From DATDAH01 sp963845425 (lineage in GTDB: Bacteria > Actinomycetota > Acidimicrobiia > Acidimicrobiales > DATDAH01): a stretch of 64,000 nucleotides of DNA. Positions 7,062 through 20,115 of the stretch are shown piece by piece. How positions within the stretch are numbered: the first letter of the stretch is position 1; each line of letters begins with the position of its first letter. A program made the position numbers and the translations under genes. The DNA is taken from the NCBI GenBank assembly GCA_963845425.1, contig CAWJSC010000010.1, positions 186,001 to 250,000 on the forward strand. The letters are read 5' to 3'. The notes under the pieces were generated by a model. It saw only the letters and a program-made list of their open reading frames with translations. It did not search any database and was not told where the DNA came from.

Positions 7062-8354
7062 GTGACCGGCACTGCCCCCGCCCATGTGTTCGACGACCTC
7101 GAGGCTCGCGGCCTCGTCCAGGACCACACCGACCGTGACGCCCTGTACGAGGCCCTGGGGGTGGGCCCGGTCGTGCTCTACGCCGGTTTCGACCCGACGG
7201 CGGACTCCCTGCACCTGGGCAACCTCGTGCCGCTGTTGCTGCTGCGCCGCTTCCAGGACTTCGGCCACCGCCCCATCGTCCTGGCCGGAGGCGCCACCGG
7301 CATGGTCGGTGACCCAGGCGGTCGCTCCGACGAGCGCAACCTGCTCGACCCCGAGACCCTCCGGGCCAACACCGCGGCCATCAAGGTCCAGCTGGCCCAG
7401 TTCCTGGACTTCGAAGGTGAGGCCGCGGCGGTCCTGGTCGACAACCGGGACTGGACCGAGGGGGTGTCCCTGCTCGAGTTCCTGCGGGACGTCGGCAAGC
7501 ACGTCCCGGTCAACCAGATGATGGCGAAGGACTCGGTGCGCAACCGGCTCGAGGGGGAGACGGGTATCTCCTACACCGAGTTCAGCTACATGCTCCTGCA
7601 AGCCCACGACTACTGGTGGCTGCACACCAACCACGGTTGCGTGCTGCAGGTCGGCGGCTCGGACCAGTGGGGCAACATCACCGCCGGCATCGACCTGATC
7701 CGGCGCAAGGCCCGGGCCACCGTCCACGGCCTGACCGTCCCGCTCATGACCCGGGCGGACGGCGCCAAGTTCGGCAAGAGCCAGGACGGCAGCGTCTGGC
7801 TCGACCCGGCGAGGACCTCGCCGTACCAGTTCTTCCAGTACCTGGTGCAGATGGACGACCGGGACGCCGAGAGATTCCTGCTCCAGCTGACCCTCCTGCC
7901 CGTGGACCACTGTGCGGAGATCGTCGCCGAGCACCAGCCGGCCCCCGAGCGCCGCCTGGCCCAGCGGGAGCTGGCCAAGGCCTTGACCACGCTGGTCCAC
8001 GGCGAGGCCGCGACCCGGGGCGCCGAGCAGGCCTCGTCGGTCCTGTTCGGCGGATCCGTCGACGGGCTGGACGAGGCCGGCTTCGAGGTCCTGGCGGACG
8101 AGGTGCCCACTCTCGAGCTCGAGCCCGGCGAGCTGGCGGAGGGCCTCGACCTGGTCGACGCCATGGTCCGCGGCGGCCTGGCCAAGTCCAAGGGTGACGC
8201 CCGCCGGACCATCGAGCAGGGGGGTGCGTACGTGGCCGGTGAGCAGACCCAGGACGTCGCCCGGAAACTCTCGGGTGGAGACGCGGCGGCGGGGCGATAC
8301 GTTCTCCTGCGCCGCGGTAAGGCGAACCACCTGCTCCTCCGGGAACCGGGTTGA
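7062..8354 (+). CDS. tyrS: Tyrosyl-tRNA synthetase
   Basis: Charges tRNA-Tyr. 430 residues, the bacterial TyrS length. The class-I HIGH motif is SLHLGN (residues 49-54) and the KMSKS equivalent is KFGKS (236-240). DYWWLHTNHGCVLQVGGSDQWGNI is the tyrosine-binding region. The C-terminal ~65 residues form an S4 RNA-binding domain (GLAKSKGDARRTIEQGGAYV). The GTG start is preceded by CAGAGT six bases upstream, so the mRNA may be leaderless. Its TGA lies inside the -35 element of the rRNA promoter. Confidence 0.96.
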   Translation: MTGTAPAHVFDDLEARGLVQDHTDRDALYEALGVGPVVLYAGFDPTADSLHLGNLVPLLLLRRFQDFGHRPIVLAGGATGMVGDPGGRSDERNLLDPETLRANTAAIKVQLAQFLDFEGEAAAVLVDNRDWTEGVSLLEFLRDVGKHVPVNQMMAKDSVRNRLEGETGISYTEFSYMLLQAHDYWWLHTNHGCVLQVGGSDQWGNITAGIDLIRRKARATVHGLTVPLMTRADGAKFGKSQDGSVWLDPARTSPYQFFQYLVQMDDRDAERFLLQLTLLPVDHCAEIVAEHQPAPERRLAQRELAKALTTLVHGEAATRGAEQASSVLFGGSVDGLDEAGFEVLADEVPTLELEPGELAEGLDLVDAMVRGGLAKSKGDARRTIEQGGAYVAGEQTQDVARKLSGGDAAAGRYVLLRRGKANHLLLREPG

Positions 8355-8379
8355 CGTTCTGACCGAGCCACGGTAGATT
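8351..8379 (+). promoter_or_regulatory. Probable rRNA operon promoter overlapping the tyrS stop codon
   Basis: TTGACG at 8351-8356 and TAGATT at 8374-8379 are separated by exactly 17 bases, a near-consensus housekeeping promoter. The -35 element contains the tyrS TGA (8352-8354). Transcription would begin near 8386, giving a leader of about 355 bases before 16S. This is the best promoter match I see in the tyrS-16S interval. Confidence 0.7.
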
Positions 8380-8742
8380 CGCAAGTCGCTTCGGACGGCC
8401 CTGCTCAGCAGGGTGCGCGGAGCACAGAGCATCCGGCTCGATCCCACGCCACTGGCGCGGACGAGCCACCGGCGCTCCTTGAAAACGGAACAGAAGACGA
8501 TCTATATGCCAGTGCGGGCGATCGTCGGACCATGACCTCGAGACGTTCGCGTCCCTATGTCGTGGAAACACGATCGTTCATCACATCAATTCCGCTCCCG
8601 CCTCCCTGAGGGGCTTGCCCTGAAGGAACGGGAGCAAAGAACAAATCCAGTCGGGTCGGTCTGAAGCTGTGCTGCAGCAGACGACCGGCTCTTCGGAAAC
8701 CGATCGATCGGTCGATCACCTTCGGGTGGCCGGCCGTAGATC
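8380..8742 (+). other. 16S rRNA leader (non-coding), with 5' strand of the 16S processing stem
   Basis: No gene is present between tyrS and 16S. Bases 8473-8500 (boxA-like CTCCTTGAAAAC plus GGAACAGAAGACGA) are complementary to 10325-10352 after 16S, with 26 Watson-Crick pairs and one wobble in 28. This is the RNase III type stem that surrounds 16S. A further hairpin GCTCCCG (8594-8600)/CGGGAGC (8629-8635) and a 14-base palindrome ACCGATCGATCGGT (8699-8712) lie between the stem and 16S. Confidence 0.8.
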
Positions 8743-13551
<4,809 letters not shown>

Positions 13552-13559
13552 AGAACGAA

Positions 13560-13591
13560 GATGTTCGTGCTCGCTGTGGAGTTCTCGAGGG
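13560..13591 (+). other. 3' strand of the 23S rRNA processing stem
   Basis: These 32 bases are complementary to 10438-10469 before 23S. There is one G-G mismatch, three G-U wobbles and 28 Watson-Crick pairs. Together they would form the long helix cut by RNase III during 23S maturation. Confidence 0.8.
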
Positions 13592-13615
13592 CTCGCGCCC
13601 TTTGGAGAGCAGAGG

Positions 13616-13733
<118 letters not shown>

Positions 13734-13742
13734 TCGCACGAT

Positions 13743-13772
13743 GAGAGCCCCCAGCTCCGGCTGGGGGCTCTC
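13743..13772 (+). terminator. rRNA operon terminator
   Basis: GAGAGCCCCCAGC (13743-13755) and its exact complement (13760-13772) form a perfect 13-bp stem with a TCCG tetraloop, ten bases after 5S. Only a mixed TCGCG sequence follows instead of a T-run, as is common in high-GC actinomycetes. Confidence 0.85.
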
Positions 13773-13794
13773 TCGCGTCCCGGGCCGGTTTCGG

Positions 13795-13800
13795 TAGCCT
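13795..13800 (+). promoter_or_regulatory. -10 element, predicted leaderless start at 13808
   Basis: TAGCCT ends seven bases before the GTG at 13808. This would place the transcription start at or near the start codon. Confidence 0.5.
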
Positions 13801-13807
13801 CCGGGAC

Positions 13808-14983
13808 GTGGCCGAGAGCAACCGTCGTGGTGGAGCGCGCCCACCCCGCGGTGGCGGCAAGGGACGTCCTTCGGGCGGGTCGCCGCGAGGCGGTCCGAAG
13901 GGTCGTGGCGGGGCGACGTCGGGTCCGAAGGGTCGTGGCGGGGCGACGTCGCGCGGCGGCAAGGGGCCCTCGTCCCGCAGCGACGGCCCCAGGGGCAAGC
14001 CGGGTGAGAAGCGCACGACCGGGAGCAAGGACAGCGGTGGGCCGCCTCGGCCTCGGCGCAGCGGGGGCAGCCGACCGGGCAAGCCGGTGCGGGACGACGG
14101 CCGCCGTGGCCCCAAGTCCTGGGGCGGCGTGGCCCGGCGGGGGGCCGGCGAGATGGAGACCCCCCGTCCGGACACCGCCACCGACGAGTGGCGCCGGGCC
14201 GTGCAACGGGCTCGGGACGGGGGCGCAGTCGGCGGGGCCGCCGCCGAGCTCGACGAGTGGGTCGAGGAGATCGACGACGAGGCCGGCGAGGAGGGCGACG
14301 ACGAGGCCGGCTATGCGCCGGACTCGACCCGAGACGCGCGGGACCAGGTCGACGTCGACCTGTCGGTCGATGACCGCAGGAAGCTGGCCAAGGAGTCCGG
14401 GAAGCGGGCCGGCGACCACGAGAAGCGGATCAAGGACGCGGCCAAGGCGTTCCGGGCCGAGCGCTTCGAGGACGCCCGTCGGATCCTGGGGGACCTGGCC
14501 GAGCGGGCCCCGTCGGTGCCGGCCGTCCGGGAGCTCAACGGTCTCACGCTCTATCGCCTGCGGCGCTGGAAGCTGGCCGCGGCCGAGCTCGAGGCCTTCC
14601 GCTCCATGACCGGTTCGACCGAGCAGCACCCTGTCCTGGCCGACTGCTACCGGGCGCTGAAGCGGCCGGCCATGGTGGCCGAGCTGTGGGATGAGCTGCG
14701 CCAAGCCTCACCATCGGCCGAGCTGGTGACCGAGGGCCGCATCGTGGCCGCCGGCTCCCTGGCCGACCAGGGCAAGGTGCAGGAGGCCATCGACCTGCTG
14801 TCCCAGGGGAAGTGGCGCCTGCCCCGCCAGCCCCGGGAGCACCACCTGCGCCGGGCGTACGCGCTGGCCGACCTGTTCGAGCGGGCCGGCGACGTCTCCC
14901 GGGCCCGGGACCTCTTCGAGCGCATCCAGCGGGCCGACGCCCGCTTCGGCGACGTCGGCCGCCGCCTCAAAGCCCTGAGGTGA
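13808..14983 (+). CDS. TPR-repeat protein with long Gly/Arg/Lys-rich N-terminal tail
   Basis: 391 residues. The first ~115 are low-complexity and strongly basic (GG, RG, PRG, KGR repeats), resembling RGG-type nucleic-acid-binding tails. They include two exact copies of GPKGRGGATS. Residues ~120-190 are acidic. From ~200 on, helical repeats of the TPR type are seen (AKAFRAERFEDARRILGDLA, later AYALADLFERAGDVSRARDL). In M. tuberculosis a TPR protein (Rv1691) sits at the matching place near tyrS. It lies directly behind the rRNA operon on the same strand. A ribosome- or RNA-linked role is a guess from the tail and position. Confidence 0.8.
   Translation: MAESNRRGGARPPRGGGKGRPSGGSPRGGPKGRGGATSGPKGRGGATSRGGKGPSSRSDGPRGKPGEKRTTGSKDSGGPPRPRRSGGSRPGKPVRDDGRRGPKSWGGVARRGAGEMETPRPDTATDEWRRAVQRARDGGAVGGAAAELDEWVEEIDDEAGEEGDDEAGYAPDSTRDARDQVDVDLSVDDRRKLAKESGKRAGDHEKRIKDAAKAFRAERFEDARRILGDLAERAPSVPAVRELNGLTLYRLRRWKLAAAELEAFRSMTGSTEQHPVLADCYRALKRPAMVAELWDELRQASPSAELVTEGRIVAAGSLADQGKVQEAIDLLSQGKWRLPRQPREHHLRRAYALADLFERAGDVSRARDLFERIQRADARFGDVGRRLKALR
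13892..13951 (+). repeat. Exact 30-bp tandem repeat (2 copies) in the TPR gene
   Basis: Copies at 13892-13921 and 13922-13951 are identical and each encodes ten residues. The identity at silent positions indicates a recent duplication. Confidence 0.9.
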
Positions 14984-14996
14984 CCCGGCTGAAATT

Positions 14997-15033
14997 GCGC
15001 CGATTTGTTGCGCTGGGCGAGACAAATCGGCGC
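14997..15033. repeat. Palindrome at convergent gene ends (GCGCCGATTTGT)
   Basis: GCGCCGATTTGT (14997-15008) pairs perfectly with ACAAATCGGCGC (15022-15033), with a 13-base loop. The right end continues as CAGAT, so GGCGCCAG resembles the elements at 24547 and 55348. It lies between the convergent genes ending at 14983 and 15069 and could serve as a bidirectional terminator. Confidence 0.65.
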
Positions 15034-15068
15034 CAGATCGTCTTGGCGTTTGGCCAGCGGACCGGGTA

Positions 15069-15944
15069 TCAGCTGAGGGCGTCACGCTCGGCTGCGGCGG
15101 CGTCGGCCCGTTCCTGGGCCTCGGTGAGGTCGGCCGCGGCGCGTTCCTGGGACTCGACGGCCGCGGTGCTGGCGGCCTCCGCCTCGTCCAGCGCTGAACG
15201 GGCCGTGGCCAGTGCCTCCTCGGCGGCCGCCACCGCGTCCGCGGCATTGGTCCGTTTCGCGTCCGCCGCCCGGACGGCTTCGGCCTGGGCGGCTGCGGCC
15301 TTCGCGGCCCGGGTCAGGGCCCGTTGGGCGCTGTCGTCGGCCTTGGCCGCCTCCTTGCCGCGCTTCTCGGCCCGGCGCAGGGCGAGCTGGTCCACCGGCA
15401 ATGCGGACGACCCCTTCGGGGCCGCCTTGGGCCTGGCCTTCGCCGCCGGCTTCTTCTTCGGGGCGGGAGCGGGGAGCGACGGGCCCAGTCCGAAGGCGTC
15501 CGGCGCCGGCACCTCGAGCAGCCGACCCGCGGCGAACAGCTCGGTGGCGTCCACATCGGCCACGACGGCGTTGAGAGCAGCGGCCAGTTCGGGCCGGTCG
15601 GTCGGCCGCTTCGGGTCGAGGCGACGGGCGGCGGCCCGGGCGGCCGTGGCTACGGCCGCCCGCAGGTCGGCGACCGCGGCCCTGAGGTCATCGCCACCGC
15701 TGTCGCGGACGATGTGGACGGCGTCGAGCAGGGGCGCCAGCGTCGGATCGTCGTCGAGGGCCAACTGGTCGAGCGCCCAGACCAGGCGGTTGGGCTTGCG
15801 CAGGGCGGTGACCTCGGCGGCCTCGGCCTTGCGGCCGCCGGCCTTCAGGGCCTTGGCCAGTCGGTTGCGGGCTGCGGTGAAGTCCTCGGGTGGTGTGCCG
15901 TAGAGGGCATCGAGGGCCTGCTCGAGGTCGACCTCGTCCGCCAT
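15069..15944 (-). CDS. Conserved hypothetical coiled-coil protein
   Basis: 291 residues. The N-terminal ~65 residues (LYGTPPEDFTAARNRLAKAL ... ALRKPNRLVWALDQLA) resemble the start of a protein family that I recall from many actinobacteria, without a known function. A Pro/Lys/Ala-rich linker lies around residues 160-180 (APKKKPAAKARPKAAPKG). The last ~100 residues are Ala/Glu-rich and should form a coiled coil. No catalytic motif or signal peptide is visible. The start is 18 bases from the stop of the E1 gene upstream on the same strand, so it may be co-transcribed. Confidence 0.75.
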   Translation of the reverse strand: MADEVDLEQALDALYGTPPEDFTAARNRLAKALKAGGRKAEAAEVTALRKPNRLVWALDQLALDDDPTLAPLLDAVHIVRDSGGDDLRAAVADLRAAVATAARAAARRLDPKRPTDRPELAAALNAVVADVDATELFAAGRLLEVPAPDAFGLGPSLPAPAPKKKPAAKARPKAAPKGSSALPVDQLALRRAEKRGKEAAKADDSAQRALTRAAKAAAAQAEAVRAADAKRTNAADAVAAAEEALATARSALDEAEAASTAAVESQERAAADLTEAQERADAAAAERDALS

Positions 15945-15962
15945 GACCCAATCCTGCCCGAA

Positions 15963-18092
15963 TCAGAACGCGAGCAGGTCTCGCGCCGCGGCGTCGATGT
16001 CGGCGACCTGGGGGAGGACCGCGGCTTCGAGGGTCGGCTCGTAGGGGACGTGGCAGTCGGCCGCGGCGACCCGACGGACGGGGGCGTCGAGGGCGGTGAA
16101 GCAGGCCTCGGCCACCCAGGCCGCGACCTCGCCGCCCCACCCGCCGGTCAGGACGTCCTCGTGCACCACGAGCAGCCGCCCGGTGCGGGCCACGGAATCG
16201 GCCACGAGCTCCCGGTCCCACGGGGTGATCGTGCGCAGGTCGATGACCTCGACCTCCCGCCTGTCGGCGGCGATCGCCTCGGCGGCCTCGATCGACTTCT
16301 GAACAGTGGCGCCCCAGGTCACGATCGTCAGGTGGCGGCCCGGCCGTCGGACCACGCCCTTGCCCAGTGGGACGAGGTGGTCCGGGCCGGGATAGGGGTC
16401 CTTGGCGTAGGGCTGGCGCAGCAGGTGCTTGTGCTCGCAGAAGAGCACGGGGTCCTCGCCGGCCAGAGCGGCCCGGAGCAGGCCCACCGCGTCGGCCGCC
16501 CGCGACGGGAAGGCCACAGCCAGGCCCGGGACGTGGGCGAAGATCGACTCGCCGCACTGGGAGTGCCAGATGGCGCCGCCGGTGAGGTAGCCGCCAATGG
16601 GGACCCGCACGACCATCGGGCAGGTGAAGGCCCCGTTCGAGCGCCAGCGGATGGTGGCCGCCTCGCTCTTGAGCTGCTGGGTGGCGGGCCAGATGTAGTC
16701 GTGGAACTGGATCTCGGGGACAGGGCGCAGGCCCCGGACGGCCTGGCCCACGGCCCGGCCGATGATGTTGGCCTCGGCCAGTGGCGTGTTGTAGCAGCGG
16801 GCCTGGCCGAAGTCCCGTTGCAGGCCGTGAGTGGTGCCGAACACGCCGCCCTTGCCCTCCAGTTGGGCCAGCACCGCCTCGCGGGCGTCGGCCACGTCCT
16901 CGCCGAAGACCCGGATGCGCTCATCGGCGGCCATGGCGTCGTGCAGGGCCCGGTTGAGGGCGTCGCCCAGGCTCACCGGTTCGCCGGTGCCGGGATCGTC
17001 CACGGCTACGAGGCGGTCGGGCGCCCGCACGTGGGTGAGGACGGTCGCGGGGTCGGGTCGGGCCGCGGCCAGCGCGGCGTTGGCGGCCTCCGCCACGAGG
17101 TCCCGGGCGGCTTCGGCGATGCTGTCGACCTCGTCGAGGGTGAGGGCGCCGGCGGACACCAGCGTCTCGGCCATGCGGCGCAGCGGGTCGTGGGCAGCCT
17201 CGAGGGCCAACTCGTCAGACGTGCGGTACCGGGACTGGGTGTCGGCCGAGGAGTGGGAGTACGGCCGGGTCACGTCGACGTGCAGGAGCGCCGGGCCGAC
17301 CCCCGCCCGCACATGGGCGATGGCTTTGGCCCCCCGCCTTCGCACCTTCCAGTAGTCGGTGCCGTCGAAGCGTTGGACCTCCAGGCCCTTGAAGCCCCGC
17401 ACCAGGTCCGACACCGGCGCCGGGGCCTGGTCGGCCGTGGGCACCGAGATGGCGTACCCGTTGTCCGCCACCACGTAGAGGACGGGGAGGTGCAGCGTGC
17501 AGGCCGTGTTCAGGCTCTCCCAGAACTCGCCCTCCGAACAGGCCCCTTCACCGAGCGAAACGTAGGTGAGCTCGTCGCCGTGGGCGCTGGTACCGGGCAG
17601 GTGGGGACGACGGGACAGGTACCGGGCGGCCTCGGCGCAGCCCACCGCGGGGAGGCACTGGCTGCCGGTCGGGCTGGACTGGGTGACGATGTGGCGCGCG
17701 GCGTGGCCCCAGTGCGCCGGCATCTGCCGACCGCCCGACGCCGGGTCCTCGGCCGAGCCCACCGCTTGGAGCAGGACCTCGTAGGGCGAGACCCCGAGAC
17801 CGAGCACGAGGGCCAGGTCCCGGTAGTAGGGGAAGAACCAGTCGTGGCCGGGGCGGAGGTGGCGGGCGAGGCCGAGCAGGAGGGCCTCGTGACCCGCGCC
17901 GGAGATCTGGAAGAAGACCCGGCTCTGCTTCTGGAGGTTGATCTCGCGGTCGTCGATGGCCCGGGAGACGTTGGCCAGGCAGAAGTCGTCCACCGCCTCG
18001 GCGGTGGCCACGCCCCGGATGGACGCGGGGGCCTCGGGCCGGCTGGCCGGGGCCAGGGGGTGGCGGGTCGGGGGGTCGCTCACCGCCGTCAT
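15963..18092 (-). CDS. 2-oxoacid dehydrogenase E1, fused alpha and beta subunits
   Basis: TPP-dependent decarboxylating E1 of a pyruvate- or branched-chain-type complex, 709 residues. The alpha part (about 1-350) has FFPYYRDLALVLGLG and the TPP motif GEGACSEGEFWESLN...VADNGYAIS. The beta part (about 365-709) has RVFGEDVADAREAV, LAEANIIGRAVGQA, PEIQFHDYIWPA and LTGGWGGEVAAWV. Fusion of the two chains occurs in known families. The gene overlaps the E2 stop by three bases (ATGA), so E2-E1 form one unit. No E3 is in the window. The substrate is uncertain; branched-chain 2-oxoacids are a fair guess. Confidence 0.88.
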   Translation of the reverse strand: MTAVSDPPTRHPLAPASRPEAPASIRGVATAEAVDDFCLANVSRAIDDREINLQKQSRVFFQISGAGHEALLLGLARHLRPGHDWFFPYYRDLALVLGLGVSPYEVLLQAVGSAEDPASGGRQMPAHWGHAARHIVTQSSPTGSQCLPAVGCAEAARYLSRRPHLPGTSAHGDELTYVSLGEGACSEGEFWESLNTACTLHLPVLYVVADNGYAISVPTADQAPAPVSDLVRGFKGLEVQRFDGTDYWKVRRRGAKAIAHVRAGVGPALLHVDVTRPYSHSSADTQSRYRTSDELALEAAHDPLRRMAETLVSAGALTLDEVDSIAEAARDLVAEAANAALAAARPDPATVLTHVRAPDRLVAVDDPGTGEPVSLGDALNRALHDAMAADERIRVFGEDVADAREAVLAQLEGKGGVFGTTHGLQRDFGQARCYNTPLAEANIIGRAVGQAVRGLRPVPEIQFHDYIWPATQQLKSEAATIRWRSNGAFTCPMVVRVPIGGYLTGGAIWHSQCGESIFAHVPGLAVAFPSRAADAVGLLRAALAGEDPVLFCEHKHLLRQPYAKDPYPGPDHLVPLGKGVVRRPGRHLTIVTWGATVQKSIEAAEAIAADRREVEVIDLRTITPWDRELVADSVARTGRLLVVHEDVLTGGWGGEVAAWVAEACFTALDAPVRRVAAADCHVPYEPTLEAAVLPQVADIDAAARDLLAF

Positions 18093-19603
18093 CGCACCTC
18101 CTCGTCCCAGTCCCGTTGCTCGAGCGTGTCCCGCACCCGGGCGGCGAACGCCGACGCGTAGGCCCCGTCGAAGGCCCGATGGTCGAAGGAGAGGGCCAGG
18201 TTTCCGACGGGGTGGAAGGCGAGGCCGTGGCCCCCGTCGTCGAGGGGCACGGCCACGGGTCGCACCTTCACCCCGTCGGTCGAGAGGATCGCGGCCTGGG
18301 GCTGATTGATGATCGGGGCCGTGAGGAGGGTGCCGTACCGCCCGGCATTGGTGAGGGTGAAGGTGCCGCCGGCGTAGTCATCGGGCGCCAGCCGGTGCTC
18401 GCGGGCGGCGAGCGCGGTGTCCTTGACGGCGTCGGCCAGGGCGGAGAGGCGCAGGCGGCGCGCGTCGCGGACCACGGGGACGACCAGGCCCTCGTAATCG
18501 AGGTCGACGGCGATGCCCAGGTGGACCTCGTCGTGGACGTCGAGGCCGGCCTCGCTCACGTGGGCGTTGAGGAGGGGGAAGTCGGCCAGCGCATCGATGG
18601 TCGCCCGGGCGACGAACGGCAGCCAGGTCAGGCCGGTCCTCTCCTTCACCGGGGCGACCCGGGCGAAGTCCACCTCGACCACGACGAGCGTGTGGGCCGC
18701 GGTGGCGAGCGAGGCGACCAGGTTGTGCCCGATCGTGCGCCGAACGGCCGTATAGGGGACGTGGCGGACGCCGGGTGCCGCTACCGGTGCAGCCGACACC
18801 AGGGCCAGCACGTCGTCCCGGGTCACCCGCCCGTCCCGGCCCGAGCCGTCGATCGCCGCCGGGTCCACGCCGTGCTCGTCGATCAACGTCCGCACGGCCG
18901 GGGACAGGAAGGTCGTCGCGGTCACATTGCTCGTTACATTGCTCCGCCTCCGCTCCGCCGGCTGCGCCGATGCCGTGGGCGCGGTCGGCTGCTCCGCTCC
19001 GCTGCGCAGCGTCTCTTGCTCCGCCGGCTGCGCCGATGCCGTGGGCGCGGTCGGCTGCTCCGCTCCGCTGCGCAGCGTCTCTTGCTCCGCCGGCTGCGCC
19101 GATGCCGTGGGCGCGGTCGGCTGCTCCGCTCCGCTGCGCAGCGTCTCTTGCTCCGCCGGCTGCGCCGATGCCGTGGGCGCGGTCGGCTGCTCCGCTCCGC
19201 TGCGCAGGGTCTCTTGCTCCGCCGGCTGCGCCGATGCCGTGGGCGCGGTCGGCTGCTCCGCTCCGCTGCGCAGCGTTGCTGGTCGGTCGTTCTGTTCTCG
19301 CGCGGGGACGAGGTCGGACGGGGGCTCGGGGTCCGGGGCGGGAGGGTCGGTGGTGATGCGGGCGAGGAGCTCACCGATGGGGACGGTCTCGCCCTCGGGG
19401 ACGACGATCTCGGCCAGGACACCGGCGACGGGGGAGGGGATCTCGGAGTCGACCTTGTCGGTGCTGATCTCCAGCAGGGACTCATCCACGGCCACCGCGT
19501 CCCCCGGGGCCTTCAGCCACGACGTGATCGTGCCCTCGGTGACGGTCTCACCCATCTGCGGCATCCGCACCTCGACGGACGCCGCCACCGCTGGTTCAGC
19601 CAT
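18089..19603 (-). CDS. 2-oxoacid dehydrogenase E2, dihydrolipoamide acyltransferase
   Basis: 504 residues. The lipoyl domain is at ~9-85 with the lipoylated lysine K50 (EISTDKVDSEIP). The linker (~107-216) is made of five 22-residue Ala/Pro/Thr/Gln repeats. The E1/E3-binding domain is at ~225-262 (FLSPAVRTLIDEHG...GRDGRVTRDDVLALV). The catalytic acyltransferase domain ends with SFDHRAFDGA, whose His is near residue 475. The ATG at 19603 is chosen: it gives MAEPAVAASVEVRMPQMGETV and has AGGGGG upstream, while a further 50 in-frame residues upstream are not lipoyl-like. It is the first gene of the E2-E1 unit. Confidence 0.92.
   Translation of the reverse strand: MAEPAVAASVEVRMPQMGETVTEGTITSWLKAPGDAVAVDESLLEISTDKVDSEIPSPVAGVLAEIVVPEGETVPIGELLARITTDPPAPDPEPPSDLVPAREQNDRPATLRSGAEQPTAPTASAQPAEQETLRSGAEQPTAPTASAQPAEQETLRSGAEQPTAPTASAQPAEQETLRSGAEQPTAPTASAQPAEQETLRSGAEQPTAPTASAQPAERRRSNVTSNVTATTFLSPAVRTLIDEHGVDPAAIDGSGRDGRVTRDDVLALVSAAPVAAPGVRHVPYTAVRRTIGHNLVASLATAAHTLVVVEVDFARVAPVKERTGLTWLPFVARATIDALADFPLLNAHVSEAGLDVHDEVHLGIAVDLDYEGLVVPVVRDARRLRLSALADAVKDTALAAREHRLAPDDYAGGTFTLTNAGRYGTLLTAPIINQPQAAILSTDGVKVRPVAVPLDDGGHGLAFHPVGNLALSFDHRAFDGAYASAFAARVRDTLEQRDWDEEVR
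18954..19283 (-). repeat. Five tandem 66-bp repeats encoding the E2 interdomain linker
   Basis: Units start at 18954, 19020, 19086, 19152 and 19218, each 66 bases and 22 codons (TLRSGAEQPTAPTASAQPAE plus two residues). The copies are almost identical; a silent change at 19208 is the only clear internal difference, and the outermost unit diverges in its last bases. Such identity at silent positions points to recent expansion or ongoing homogenisation. Copy number probably varies between strains. Confidence 0.95.
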
Positions 19604-19739
19604 GGTGGGTACCCCCTGGTCGCCGAGGGACTCTCCCCGGTCACCGTAACTGTCAGACCCCCGGCGTAGGTTGACGCCGTCGCTTCCCCCGATGAGTTCC
19701 GTCCACGCCTCCCGGCGTGGCCCACCCGGAGGAAGAGCC

Positions 19740-20111
19740 ATGTCCGAGATCACGCTGAACCTGGCCGTGCTGCGCGGCCGCCTGTCCCGGGCCCCCGAGG
19801 AGGTCGCCCTGGCTTCGGGGGACCTGCTCGTGCGCTATGAGGTCACGGTGCCGCGGGCCGACGAGCGGGCCGACACCGTGCCGGTCGTCGCCGTCAGCCC
19901 GCCGGCCCACGCCCGGGGTCTCGAGCCCGGCACCGAGGTCGTCGTCGTCGGGCGCACCCGGCGGCGCTTCTGGTCGGCCGGCGGGGCGACCCGCTCGCAG
20001 GTCGAGGTCCTGGCCACCGAAGTCGTCCCCGCTCGTCGGAAGGCGGGCCGCACTCGGGCGCTGGCGCGGGCGCTCGCTACTCTGGAGGTGTTCGCACACC
20101 AAGAGGAGTGA
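19740..20111 (+). CDS. OB-fold single-strand DNA-binding-like protein
   Basis: 123 residues. MSEITLNLAVLRGRLSRAPE...LLVRYEVTVPRAD...VPVVAVSPPAHARGLEPGTEVVVVGRTRRRFWSAGGATRSQVEVLA has the strand pattern of an SSB OB-fold. A basic tail follows (PARRKAGRTRALARAL) where SSB normally has its acidic C-terminus. The main ssb gene must be elsewhere, so this is an SSB paralogue of unknown role. The ATG at 19740 has GGAGGAAGAG in front. It is divergent from the E2 gene and ends five bases before the aldolase gene. Confidence 0.7.
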   Translation: MSEITLNLAVLRGRLSRAPEEVALASGDLLVRYEVTVPRADERADTVPVVAVSPPAHARGLEPGTEVVVVGRTRRRFWSAGGATRSQVEVLATEVVPARRKAGRTRALARALATLEVFAHQEE

Positions 20112-20115
20112 TCAC

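Noticed and set aside
8479..8508. Second rRNA promoter TTGAAA-18-TATATG
   Set aside because: The TTGAAA is part of the boxA-like sequence and of the 28-base stem complementary to 10325-10352, so conservation is better explained by RNA processing. A weak promoter cannot be excluded.
18954..19283. Possible CRISPR-like repeat array
   Set aside because: The 66-base units are directly tandem without spacers and stay in frame with the E2 protein.
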